A DNA stretch of 64,000 bases from Poa pratensis (lineage: Eukaryota; Streptophyta; Magnoliopsida; Poales; Poaceae). Made by a program: the position numbers and the translations under genes. The DNA is taken from contig CAMZMU010000041.1 in NCBI GenBank assembly GCA_947311845.1, forward strand, positions 136,676,542 through 136,740,541. Direction: 5' to 3'. A model generated the notes under the pieces. It had not been told where the DNA came from. It ran no database searches and was given only the letters and a program-made list of their open reading frames with translations. Each line of letters opens with the position of its first letter. The stretch's first letter is position 1. Of the stretch, positions 34,148 to 44,563 are shown one piece after another.

Positions 34148-35035
34148 ACTAAAACATATCTACACACATTCGAATCTAGACAAATCAAAGACATCCTTTA
34201 CCTTAAAGTCTGCACCTTAAGCTGAAAGAAAGAAAGAAAGAAAGAGAGGTGGCGGCCTAGGGTTTCAACCCTAGCCGTCGTCCCGGCGCCATCTGCATCT
34301 TCATCGTCGCCTTCGTCTAAGAATTGACGGGTCCTCGCCTTCTCTAGTTGCCGCTCTGGCACTAGGAGGGGTGGGACCTCGGACCTGCGCAGGGCGCTAT
34401 ACAAAGTTCCTTAATGTTAGAGCTTGGTTTTGGTTGTTATCTTCTTCGTCAATGGAGATGGCTTCGTCTGCAATAAGTGATCTTCCGCGCTTCGTTCGAC
34501 GGCGTGATCTCCTTCCCGACGTTAATGGTGGCTTTGGAAAATTAAGTTTGTCTAGGTACGGTTCTTCAGATCTTGCTTCGCCAGATCAATCTTGGATTGT
34601 TTCTTATGGTTGCCGCGAGGAGGATTGTCCTCGCAATATCTATCCTGACTACTACGTCTTCGGCAATGGTGATTCGTTCTCTCGGCTCCCAACGACGTCG
34701 ACAAAGTGTGTCGGTTATTTGTCCCTGGAATATCAGTGGTGGTGCTCTTGCCGATGTTGCTTGATTAATTTAATGGCTGCGTGCGTGCACAAAGGCTTGG
34801 CATTGCGGCTCAAAATTAAAAGGGGAGAAACTTCGTTGGTATTCACAGGTCTGTGGTTTGATGTATTCGGCGTTGTTCTAGACTGCCTTCAGAAAAGTAC
34901 ATGATTGTATCATGAATGAAGAAATGGCTTGAAGATCTCATAGATTTGCTCGTCTCTTTTAGTATTGTTTGTGTAATCGATGTAATCGTGTACTCTTTGT
35001 TGGTTTAATATATATGGTAAAATTCAAAAAAAAAA
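34148..35035 (+). mobile_element. Poly(A)-tailed retroposon, copy A
   Basis: Ends in a run of about 11 A at 35026-35035. A possible 10 bp duplication TGAAATTGAT is at 34138-34147 and 35036-35045. An open frame (34371-34904) contains RRRDLLPDVNG, SYGCRE and LINLMAACVH. A second copy at 49826-50579 has the same features, so this is a repeat and not a host gene. It starts GC-rich with GGCCTAGGGTTTCAACCCTAG and becomes AT-rich at its 3' end, like cereal LINE-derived non-autonomous elements. The 5' boundary is uncertain. Confidence 0.65.
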
Positions 35036-35122
35036 TGAAATTGATCAAGAATAAGATTGGCAGTCTCGAGAAGATAATGAACGGCTCTGATTAAATCAAG
35101 GTAATGCCACACAGAGAGCAGC

Positions 35123-36601
35123 GAGGAAATGACAGAAAACCACCACAATTGGGGCTGAGTTGTCTGGTTGCCACCGAAATTGAGTCTAGGGACAGAAAAC
35201 ACCGAACTTTGGGGCATGATCGTGACAAGGAGCACTGATTATTGTGTTTAGTTGTCTTAACAGCATTCCTGACAGCATTCCTACGTGGCTAAAAGAAAAA
35301 AGAAAACGAAAAAAAGTCAACGCGAGGATGCAGCGGCATGGTAGGGGCGAGGCAGTGAGGCAGGGCGCCGCCGGCCGGGATGCATCTCCGGCCACCCTCT
35401 TCTCCTCTCCCCAATCCCCTTCTCCTCAATCCCCTTATCTGCCTCGCTGGCTGCGCCGCCGCCAACGCCCACACGCCCGTGCCATGCCTATCGAGTCGCA
35501 AGATCGCCACGCCATGGACTCCGAGAAGCCCGGCCCGGCTCTGACGATGCCGCGCTGCTCCTGCCTCCCGAAGAACACCGTATCCATCCTGGCGTGCACC
35601 AGCGACATGTACTTGGCGCGCAGGAACTTGCCGAACCCGGTCCACCGGTTGTTCCGCACGTCGAGGAAGACGCTGGCGGGGGCCGCGGGCCGCCTTGAGC
35701 TCGGTGAACTCCTCGAAGAAGCGGCGGCGCTTGTAGAACTCCTGGTCGTCCAAAAAGCTGAAATTGAAGTCCCTCCGGTGGAAATTGGCGAACACCCGGG
35801 TGGACTGCCGTGGCCGCCGCCGCGAGATCCCACCCCGCCGCCTGCATCGAGGTGAGCATCGATGCGGAAAACGACGGATCGACTCCACGGCATGCCGCAG
35901 CGCGGTGAGGAAGTGGGTGGGGTTGAGCCCGAAGACGTGGAGCTCGTCGAGCGAGGCCAGCGTGCGGCCCCGGTGGAGGCACACATCCATGCCCCGCTCG
36001 TCCCGGAGCTCCGCGGCGAGGGAGGACTTTGCGCGGTCGAGCTCGGCGTCCTTGGCCCGCAGCTCCGCCTCTAGCTTCCTTGTCGTGATCTGGTACGTCT
36101 TGAGCAGATGTCGTTGCTCCTCCGTGTGGGCCGAGAGCGTGGTGTTGCCGGCCGCCGCCGCGTCCCGTGTGGCCCCGGCGGGGTACTTGAGGAAGCGGCG
36201 CTTGGTGTCGGAGAGCCTCATGAGCTCGGCGACGACGGTGGCGTCGGCGCACTGGATGGTGGTGGCGGTGGTAGAGCACGGTGTGTTGCCGGCCGACGGC
36301 GTTGGGGTAGCGGTCGCCTTGTCCATGGAGGTGCGGCGGCGGCGCTAGAGGAAGGAGGCCGAACTAGTCCTCGTGAGGAAGAAAAGAAAAAAAGACAGCA
36401 TTGACTTTTTAATTTTTTTGCCACCTAGGTCCGACAGGTGGGTCCAATCAGTCAGAAAATGGTTTAGGCCTAGCTAATGGCAGAATCAGTGCTCCTTGTC
36501 ACGACCATGCCCCAAAGTTCGGTGTTTTCTGTCCCTAGACTCAATTTCAGTGGCAACCAGACAACTCAGCCCCAATTGTGATGGTTTTCTGTCATTTCCT
36601 C
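35123..36601. mobile_element. Pack-MULE (Mutator-like) carrying a gene fragment
   Basis: Terminal inverted repeats of about 118 bp (35123-35240 and 36484-36601) differ at only a few bases and begin GAGGAAATGACAGAAAACC. The perfect 9 bp duplication GAGAGCAGC flanks the element (35114-35122 and 36602-36610). The 1479 bp element has no transposase; its interior is a host-derived GIL1-like coding fragment, which defines a Pack-MULE. The right end is 101 bp from the FdC1 start codon, so it has replaced or displaced that gene's proximal promoter. Confidence 0.95.
35470..36326 (-). pseudogene. GIL1-like (DUF641) gene fragment, frameshifted
   Basis: GIL1 (GRAVITROPIC IN THE LIGHT 1) family proteins are plant DUF641 proteins linked to phytochrome control of gravitropism. 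From ATG at 36326 the fragment reads through a coiled-coil region (LLKTYQITTRKLEAELRAKD) and GLNPTHFLTALRHAVESIR. Later matches are spread over three frames: SMQAAGWDLAAAA, then FNFSFLDDQEFYKRRRFFEE, then KYMSLVHARMD with FFG. At least three frameshifts occur between about 35880 and 35690, and the C-terminal part is missing. It lies wholly inside the Pack-MULE, so it is captured cargo and not a resident gene. Confidence 0.85.
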
Positions 36602-36702
36602 GAGAGCAGCACAGCACCTTATCCTTTAGTACGGCCTTCACGCTCGGCTCCGTCACCACCTGCCGCACGCTGCACATAGCGCACAGACACTGAAAACACA
36701 CC

Positions 36703-37149
36703 ATGGCTGCCGCTTCACTCCTCCACCTCGCCACATCTATCTCCTCCCCGCGCCTCCACATCCGCCACCACGCCGCCGGCCTGCTCCGCCGGAAGCAGCA
36801 CGGGGTGCGCCTCACGGCGTCGGCAGGGCCGCCGCGGGCGTACAAGGTGACGATCGAGCACGGCAGTGAGTCTGTGGTGGTGGAGATGGAGGAGGACGAG
36901 AACATCCTGGAGCGCGCGCTGGACGAAGGGCTGGACGTGCCGCACGACTGCAAGCTCGGGGTGTGCATGACCTGCCCGGCGCGGCTGGTCTCCGGCAAGG
37001 TGGACCAGAGCGACGGCATGCTCAGCGACGACGTCGTGGCGCAGGGCTACGCGCTGCTCTGCGCCGCCTACCCGCGCTCCGACTGCACCATCCGCGTAAT
37101 CCCCGAAGACGAGCTGCTCCAGGTCCAGCTCGCCACCGCCAACGACTGA
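36703..37149 (+). CDS. FdC1: Ferredoxin C1, chloroplast 2Fe-2S protein
   Basis: FdC1 is a plant-type [2Fe-2S] ferredoxin with a C-terminal extension; it accepts electrons from photosystem I but differs from leaf ferredoxin in partner use. Single exon, 148 aa. Residues 1 to about 45 are rich in Ser, Arg and Ala with few acids, a plastid transit peptide. The ferredoxin fold runs from about 47, with cluster ligands Cys83, Cys88, Cys91 and Cys120 (DCKLGVCMTCPA; LLCAAYP). The end EDELLQVQLATAND is the conserved FdC1 extension and rules out ordinary photosynthetic ferredoxin. The start is the first ATG after the Pack-MULE. It is convergent with the VOC gene at 37823. Only 101 bp of non-transposon sequence remains upstream and no TATA box is visible in it. 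Confidence 0.95.
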   Translation: MAAASLLHLATSISSPRLHIRHHAAGLLRRKQHGVRLTASAGPPRAYKVTIEHGSESVVVEMEEDENILERALDEGLDVPHDCKLGVCMTCPARLVSGKVDQSDGMLSDDVVAQGYALLCAAYPRSDCTIRVIPEDELLQVQLATAND

Positions 37150-37822
37150 TCAATCTCGTCTCATGCCGGCGACCTTATCGTGTGTTCAGATACTTGTAGT
37201 ACAATGTATTTCACGAGCCATATTGTGAGATACCGAGATGCTTCTTTTTGCCTAATTAGTTGCTTCTACTGGGTGAGATGATATATAGCCGAAACATTCT
37301 TGTTCCTTATGCTTTGATCGATTGATTTAGCAGTAACTTAAACATCAGAAAAACAAGAGATTCGCTGGACAAGAACCAGAGCGCTGTATTTGATCTTGAT
37401 GTAGTAACACACAGCAGGATTCAGTAACAGACATACATGACCATTGCACGATTCAGTCACAGATCCATGTTACAACCATGGGGGTACATAGCTCATGTAG
37501 TAAGCTGATTATTCGTTTGAAAATAAAGCATGATCCTGAAACGTTCCCTAAGATTCTGCAGTTTCCATCATCTCACTCTCAGGGCATCATTACCTGCAAC
37601 CAAACAAGCAAAACAGATGAGGCGATCATATGCATCAAGAGAACTGACAGTACTTCAGAATTTTAGCAGACTAGCAGCTCCTCGCTTAATTATGCAGTGG
37701 AAACTCAGGAGGTGCATTTCTGCAGTTGGTGGTGAGGGTGCAACTACTTGTGGATTTTCAGTCTATAACATCAGTTACTTACACGGTTATTGTGGAATAA
37801 GAAAGCATATCATGCTCCCAGG
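37150..37822. other. Convergent 3' flanks of FdC1 and the VOC gene
   Basis: Contains the 3' UTRs of two convergent genes. An alternative acceptor for the VOC gene (TTGCAG, exon from 37593) would give a short tail GNDALRVR without the metal-ligand Glu. Confidence 0.5.
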
Positions 37823-40069
37823 TTACTTATCACTGGTGCTTGGGCTTGTAACTTCTAGACCATTGCCTGAAAATAGAAACAAACGTGGCAATGATCACGA
37901 AGATGTGGATTTTTGGAATCAATAACGGTGTAACAATACATCACTACATATAAACAACAGGGTAAGGCAAACAAACATGCATTATCAGAATTCAGAAGTG
38001 TCAGTAACGCACAAGGAATTAACTGCTAACTAAGTTGCACAGTAAAAATACATCTGAATTCAGAACTAAAAGCATGATAACTCATTAATACTTGTACTCA
38101 GAATTGGTACGGCGAGATACACACACCAGTAACGAGTTAGAAAGAGAAGAGGATCTAGCATACTATGAAGGGTGGTGGTCCAATATGCAAAGCAATAGAC
38201 AGAAACCGTTCCAGCCCGAAGAATTGGGAAGTATATACAAGCCATAATCAGGTTTGCTAACTAGAATAAGAAGCTTTATCTTTGAAGACTAGAAAAATGA
38301 TAAAGTGACAGGCTTGAGGAAATTACTTCAAGTAACAGTACCAAGTTTGTCCTAGTTATAGACAATTGTCTGAGATTCACCAATTTCGGAGTTCAGACTA
38401 CTGTTGAAAACCTATACATCCAACACTACTTAGGAAAGCAAATGCCACCACCATATACAGGTCAAACCAGTCTTTCTCTGCCCAAGATTTATCATTAGCC
38501 TAAGAATGCTTGCTAGTTCTTTGAAGACTAGACAAATGATAAGAAGTTTTTGAGTAATTTACTAGGACTAAGAGGGTAGAACTCGTTTTCAGAACCCTAC
38601 TTATAACAATGATGACAATACAAGCTTAACTACACCATACTAGATTTAGTATAATTTGCCCAAAGTGAAACAGAAGCATCTACCAAACGAGTATCTTTAT
38701 ACAAATAACAAACTGATAGATCATCATCTGGTCATAATCAAGCATGCAACACACTTATTAGAGCAAGTACAATAGAGCCTAGTCAGCAGGCTGTAAGGAT
38801 TTAAATATTATATTTTTACTTAGTAGGATGAGAGAGAATAGGAGAGAAGAGAAGCGCGATGTAGGATAAGAGCCAGCTGCAACACGTGCTCCTAGGCAAC
38901 TTGTGAGAGTGTAAGGTGGGCCAACTCTTAATAAAGTAGTCCATATTTACAGCCAACTATTATACTTGTTGGCTATAAGGTGGGCTATAGGTGGCATGAC
39001 ACTATCTTGTAGCCAACAGCCGGCTATGATGTTGGTCAATAAGAAAGAGATTCTATGCATACGAGAAAGAAAATGCATAACTGAAACATGCAGATACCCA
39101 ACAACTAGCACAGTTAATGGACTGTGAAGCAAACACGCGGCATGCAATCCTCCCATCAGTCAAACGCATTAGCGCTCACATGTCAAGCAGGCCTGATAGC
39201 CTGAAATTGTAGGCTGCTTTTTAGTCCTAATGAAAGGATACCCAAATGCTTATGCAGCTTAGGAGATTGTAAGCAATGTGTTGTCAAACTAACTCCAGAT
39301 TTTCAAGTAACAGGTGCAAAGTTTTCTGAATTAGTTTTACAGTCAGTCTAATCTTCCGGACACTAGGTGAAAAGTGAAAACTCTGCAACATGTATCGAGC
39401 TGAAATCATACAGACTGCAGAACAAATTTTCTGAAGAAAAAGGCAGTACCACCAAATTATGAAGTCATAACTTGGTAGTAAACAGTAGCGAAATTCCTGG
39501 GGAACTAAATATAACGAGCATAATAGTTGGGAGCCCTCAGAACTCCGACAGAGCCGCGATTCTATGACAGGTTGCAGACAACAAGCACCGGCCAGGTTTT
39601 CGTCAGTTATACACAATATTGCAACCGGGGTCAGATTCAATCGAGAGCGGACACGTAATAATAAAGCATCCGAGAAGCGAGTCCCCTCACCGTCGGGGTC
39701 GAAGAAGAAGACCTGGCGCGTGCGGCCGTCGGGCTGCGTCTTCTCGAAGACGTGGGTGCCGCGGGTCTTGAGCCCGGTGAGGAAGCCGTCGTAGTCGGCG
39801 ACGGAGAAGGCGAGGTGGTGCCTCCTGGGCAGCTGGTCGGGCACGGGCACGGGCACGGCGCCGGGGGAGGAGGCGACCGCGGTGGCCGGATCCCGCTCGA
39901 TGATGTGGAGCAGGACGCCGGGGGTGCCCGGGAGGCGTAGCCAGGCTACCTGGAAGGAGTAGGTTGGGGAAGGGACGCGCTCGAAGCCCAGCACCTCCTC
40001 GTAGAAGGCGGCCAGGCCACGCACGTCGGCGGTCTCCCGCGCGATGTGGTTGAGCTGCAGCGTGGCCAT
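37823..40069 (-). CDS. Glyoxalase/VOC superfamily protein
   Basis: A vicinal-oxygen-chelate fold protein of the glyoxalase I / fosfomycin-resistance-like family; the substrate cannot be told from sequence. Exons 39691-40069 and 37823-37866 join at a GT/AG intron of 1824 bp to give 140 aa. The start MATLQLNHIARET is preceded by an in-frame ATG at 40231 that would add a 54-residue Ser/His-rich leader, a possible plastid transit peptide. Paired beta-alpha-beta modules are visible: NHIA with His8, LLHIIERD with Glu58, RRHHLAF with His84/His85, and FFFDPDGNGLEV with Glu131; these are the four usual metal-ligand positions. The product ends TSDK. The intron frame stays open for about 190 codons past the donor. 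Convergent with FdC1. A role in 2-oxoaldehyde detoxification is possible, not shown. Confidence 0.9.
38758..39060. mobile_element. MITE-like repeat in the VOC intron
   Basis: GAGCAAGTACAATAGAGCC after TTA at about 38757 is a common left end of cereal Tourist-type elements. The interior has repeated GGCTATAAGGTGGGCTATAGG and TAGCCAACAGCCGGCTATGA stem-like segments. I do not see a matching right end, so it is probably truncated. Confidence 0.45.
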
Positions 40070-40650
40070 CGGAGAAGCGAAGAAGCGTGGAGGAAGTGCG
40101 GGGGAGGAGTGGCTGTGGGAATGGGAGGAAACGTGCCGCGCGACCGGCAGGGCGGTGTGTTGTACTGTACAGTCTGTACTGCTACTACTAGCTTCTTGTT
40201 CAGGCCACGCAGGCGGCCAGGGCCAGCACACCGCACACGTGTGACGAACACGACGAGGATGTTTTTTTGTGTGTGTGGTTTCACGGAGTGGAAGGAGAAG
40301 TGAAGGCGCACAGCCGACCCACGTGTACTCCCGGCCGTGAATACATATGCATGGTATACATATTTGTGAAATGTTTCGATTGAAAATACTTTTTTATTTC
40401 GGGATACAGAAAATAACAAATTCGTGGTTGTATGAAGTATAGTAAAAGTCCCCTATTTTGTCCCGAATTTTGTCTTTTTTGTGTAGGTTAAAATATATTT
40501 TATTTTTAAACGAAATTTAGTGCGTACGTAGAAAATATGTATATGTATCCGTATACTTTTTTCCATAATTGTTTGGAACACAAAACTGTGATTTTCGAAT
40601 TTTTAAAAAGCGAGATCACTAGTGCCCAAGAGCCCAAACAACTTTTTAGA
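40070..40650. other. VOC upstream region and AT-rich remnant
   Basis: The first 200 bp are the VOC 5' UTR and promoter. From about 40340 the sequence is AT-rich and contains TTTTGTCTTTTTTGTGTAGG, shared with the fold-back MITE family near 13870. No gene. Confidence 0.45.
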
Positions 40651-40659
40651 CGGAAGGCT

Positions 40660-43600
40660 CGAGCAAAGACCAGCTTTAAATTAATAAAGTCATCCGGCCA
40701 AATGATCCACACATACATGAAGGTCTCCACCCACGGCGGTTACAAACTGAGGCACACGATAGCACGAAGGCTATAGTCAGGGGGAGAGAACACCCCGAAC
40801 AGACGAGCTAGTACAAATAGGCCTAAGGCGGTAAAGATACAGGTATAGGCAGTCAGTCCGGTCTATCTCGGACAGAGTTGTGAAGCGAGCGAATCCTGCC
40901 AATTGCTTGCTCCAACGCTACACGGTCTTGCCTCCTAGCCACTGGCTTCCACACCTGCACATATAACGCCATTTTGTATAACCCGTCAGCCGGTTGAGAA
41001 GGAAACACCCCCTCAATCGAGAATTTATTCCTCATGTTCCACAAAGACCATAAAAGAGCCGCACAGCAAATCCATAAAACTCGCTTGTGTTGTCCCGACT
41101 CCGCGGTAATCAATCTAACAAGATCCGCGAAACATGAGGGGTTCCAGGAGCAGAGCAGCAGTTCCCTAACTGTGCTCCACATAAACTTTCCAGGGGACAT
41201 AAAAAGAAGATATGATTCATATCCTATCTCTCCTCACAAAGGGCACATCTGCCGGTAGAGGGACCCCATCTCCTCGCTATATTATCGTTGGAGGGTAACC
41301 GCTTCCTAGCCAATTGCCAAAGGAATATCCTGATCTTAAGGGGTATGGCGATCCCCCAGATCTCCCTATAGTGATTCCTAGGCGTGCCGTCGCAAAGTTT
41401 GTTATAAAGGGACCTAACCGAGAACTTCCCGGAGGGTTCAAGGGCCCAAGATAGCTCATCCTGGTTTGCAGCTGGCTCGAAAACCGGGGCTCCCTAACTA
41501 GAGAGCTCCATTCCGCAGCCTCGGCTGGTCCAACCGACCGCCGGAGGGGAATGTACCACTCCCCCTCCCGGTGGGCCTGCGCCACCGAGGTGTCTGGTGA
41601 AGCCACAATGGCAAAAATCGCTGGGAATCGATCCCTCAGGGGACCCGCCCCCGTCCACCAGTCAATCCACAGTCTAGTGGATTTGCCATTCCTCACCCGG
41701 TGTCTCGCCCCCAGACATAGGAGGTTCTTAACTCTCTGGAGAGCCATCCAGAACTGGGAACCTCCCCCGTGGTCATCGACCAGGATGTCCTTGGATCTCA
41801 GATACTTAGCCCTGAGTATGTCGGCCCAAAGGCCAGTCTCCCCAGTCAAGATCTTCCAGACCCACTTAGCCATGAGACACCGGTTCATGAGTTTGGTATC
41901 CATGATACCTAAGCCACCTAAGGCTTTGGGTTTACACACTGCATCCCAGCGTACCCAGTGGTATTTGCGTTTCCTCCCGTTCGCTTCCCAAAAGAAACGA
42001 GAACGGTAGCCGTCCATGGTCCGATGGACCCCATCCCCAGTAGGCAAACTGCCATCGCATGGAGGGGAAGGCTAGACATGCACGCATCTGTGAGCGTCAA
42101 CCTTGCCGCTGAAGACATCAGCTTACCCATCCAGGGGTCCGCCCGTTTAGCAACCTTACCGGTAAGGTGGCTCCAGGCGCCTGCCGTGAGCGCACGGTTA
42201 CTAATGGGAAGTCCTAGATAGGTGAACGGGAATGACCCCTGTCTGCAATTAAGCATCTGGGCCACCCTCATCTACTCATCAGTACTAGCCCCCAAGACTA
42301 GTACCTCACTCTTGTGGAAGTTGATCCTGAGACCCGACATGCTCTCAAAGCAAAGCAGTATGAATTTCAGGTTGGCAATAGCCAAATCGTCCTGCTGGAT
42401 CATGATGATCGTGTCGCCTGCATACTGCAGATGCGACACTCCCCCAGGAATCAGATGAGGCACAACACCCTGGATGTGCCCCGTCCTCTTAGCCGCATCC
42501 AGCATTGCTGCTAAGGCTTCGACTACAAAGTCAAAGAGAAGGGGGGACAAGGGGTCTCCTTGTCTAACCCCCCTACCATTACGGAAGAAATTACCCATTT
42601 CCCCGTTAATGGTGATAGCCGTCTGTCCGCCAGAGACCAGACTGAGCGCCCTATGGACCGACCCAGGATCAAAGCCAGCTCTGAGGAGGACTTCCCCTAG
42701 GAATCTCCAGTTGACTCGATCATAGGCTTTCTCAAAGTCCAGCTTCAAGAAGACACCCCCTAGTCTCTTGGAGCTGGACTCATGGATAATCTCTTGTAAG
42801 GAAACGACTCCCTCGTGCAAAAGGCGGCCCTTGATGAACGCGGATTGAGTGTAGCTAATCGTGCGATGTGCGATCGGGCTAAGTCTAAGCGCAAAAACTT
42901 TAGCTACAAACTTGAAGATAACATTGATCAGCGCAATCGGTCTAAACTGACGAATATCCTCGGCGCCTTGGACTTTGGGGATTAACGTAAGCACCCCAAA
43001 GTTTAGACGAGTGATGTCGACTCTCCCTAGAGCAAAATCGTTCGTAATGGACATAACCACCGAGCGAAGAGTCTTCCAGAAACGCTTAAAAAAGCATACT
43101 GGTAGGCCATCCGGGCCCGGGGCCGTGTCCTTCATGCTTGCTATGACAGCGTCCAATTCCTTCTCCGTGAAGGTTAGCATGAGAGCGGAGTTCTCCTCCT
43201 CTGTGACCCGCGGCCGCGAATCCCAGAGGGATGGGGAGAGCTGGAACGTCGGGGAATTCCCGGGTGTCCCCATAAGATCACGATAAAAATCGTAGATGTG
43301 TGCTTGGAGCCCCGATGCCTCCACAACAACACCCTGGGCGTCCACCAGCCTAGAAATGGCACATTTCCTCCTCCTGCCATTAGCTATGGCATGGAAATAC
43401 GCAGTGTTAGCATCCCCTTTAAGGGTCAAGCAAGCAAGCCTGTTGCGTTGTTTCCAATACTCCTCCTCCACCTTAGCGAGGTGGCAAAGCTGGTTCTCCA
43501 GATGATATCGAAGGGCCCACCCCTCATCATCCAGGTCAGAGGCATCTGCACGCGCGTCCAAGGCGTGGATCTGTGTCAAAATTGCCTCTTTCATGTCCCT

Positions 43601-43957
43601 CTCCGCCCGACCCAGGTTGGCACCCCAACCCTTAAGGAATTGACGGAGGCCGCCAGACAGGTGTTGCTAGCGCGAGATGGAGTCCTGCCCCTCCACCCTG
43701 GGGGTAGAAAGATCTCCCCATTTGGACTCGACCAGATCCCCAAACTCCGGTCGCTCTAAACAGCTCTTCTCGAAAAAAAAGCGAGAGCTCCTCTTCCAGA
43801 AGTCCTCTCCCGAGCTCAGGATCAAGGCCGCGTGGTCCGACCCAACAATGGGCTCTGCAACTAACGTGCAGAGAGGAAAGAGGGTTTCCCAATCTGCGGA
43901 CATAAGAACTCGGTCGAGTACACACCTGACCGGGTTGGAACCCATGTTTTGAAGTTT
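40660..43957 (-). pseudogene. 5'-truncated LINE (L1-like) with reverse transcriptase
   Basis: A minus-strand non-LTR retrotransposon. It starts within the C-terminal end of the endonuclease (LDRVLMS...GSDHAALIL, 43925-43820) and so has lost ORF1 and most of the endonuclease. A 440-codon frame (43594-42272) holds the reverse transcriptase: GPDGLPVCFFK, KLDFEKAYDRVNW, VRQGDPLSPLLF and the catalytic box, which reads YAGD instead of YADD (42413-42424). A thumb region (YLGLPIS) and the C-terminal zinc-binding reverse transcriptase domain follow in other frames after further frameshifts, with a TTTATTAATTTAAAG tail near 40690. It lies between the VOC and DWNN genes. No clear target duplication seen. 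Confidence 0.92.
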
Positions 43958-44563
43958 TTCATGAAAAACACTCATAAGAATATGGTCTGCTAGAATGATT
44001 ATGTGAAATTTCAAGTGTAAATCATATTCATTCGGGATATAAGAGAAACATAAATTAAGGAGGAATAGTAATGATCTTTCTCACTATTTGTTGCTGGATT
44101 TAGTTCTCCATATCTACCAAATAAATTTGATTTTAAACTTGAAATTTATAAGAACAGCACCTCACCAATATATTGTACTCTGATTAGCTTCAGAGAACGT
44201 CTTATAAATGTGAATACAAATGTGAATACTTTATTTAAGATAAGAAAACGCAGAGAGTATCAGCACAACTTGGTGACAATCATTTCCCACAAGAATAAAA
44301 AAAGGAAGTTCCGAAACGCATATCACAATAGCTAAAGATAGTTTTATTCAGCTTGCAACATTGCATTACACGGTAAGAGAGCTGAGAACGCTGTGTTACA
44401 ATCGGGTATAATAATGGTTAATAACTACAATTCCGACAGAGGAACGTAGTCACCCTCAGATTTCAGAGTCACCCTCTGCTTTCAGAGACATACAATCACG
44501 AGTAGTAAAAGAAGTCGTCACAGCAAGCTTTGGACAGCAGCATGCCTCAAGAACTAGCTTTAT
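43958..44563. other. DWNN gene 3' flank
   Basis: AT-rich sequence between the LINE and the DWNN gene stop codon. Its right part is probably 3' UTR. The similar strings AGTCACCCTC..A.TTTCAGAG occur twice near 44450 and 44470. Confidence 0.45.

Noticed and set aside
34371..34904. Host gene encoding a 177 aa protein
   Set aside because: A second poly(A)-tailed copy with target duplication at 49826-50579 shows it is a dispersed retroposon.
35289..36326. Intact 345-codon gene inside the Pack-MULE
   Set aside because: GIL1-like motifs are spread over three frames, so the long frame is only partly the true one; it is a frameshifted fragment.
37568..37593. First model of the VOC gene last exon
   Set aside because: It gives a truncated motif without the metal-ligand Glu. 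The acceptor at 37866/37867 restores DPDGNGLEV and is preferred; the other is kept only as a possible isoform.
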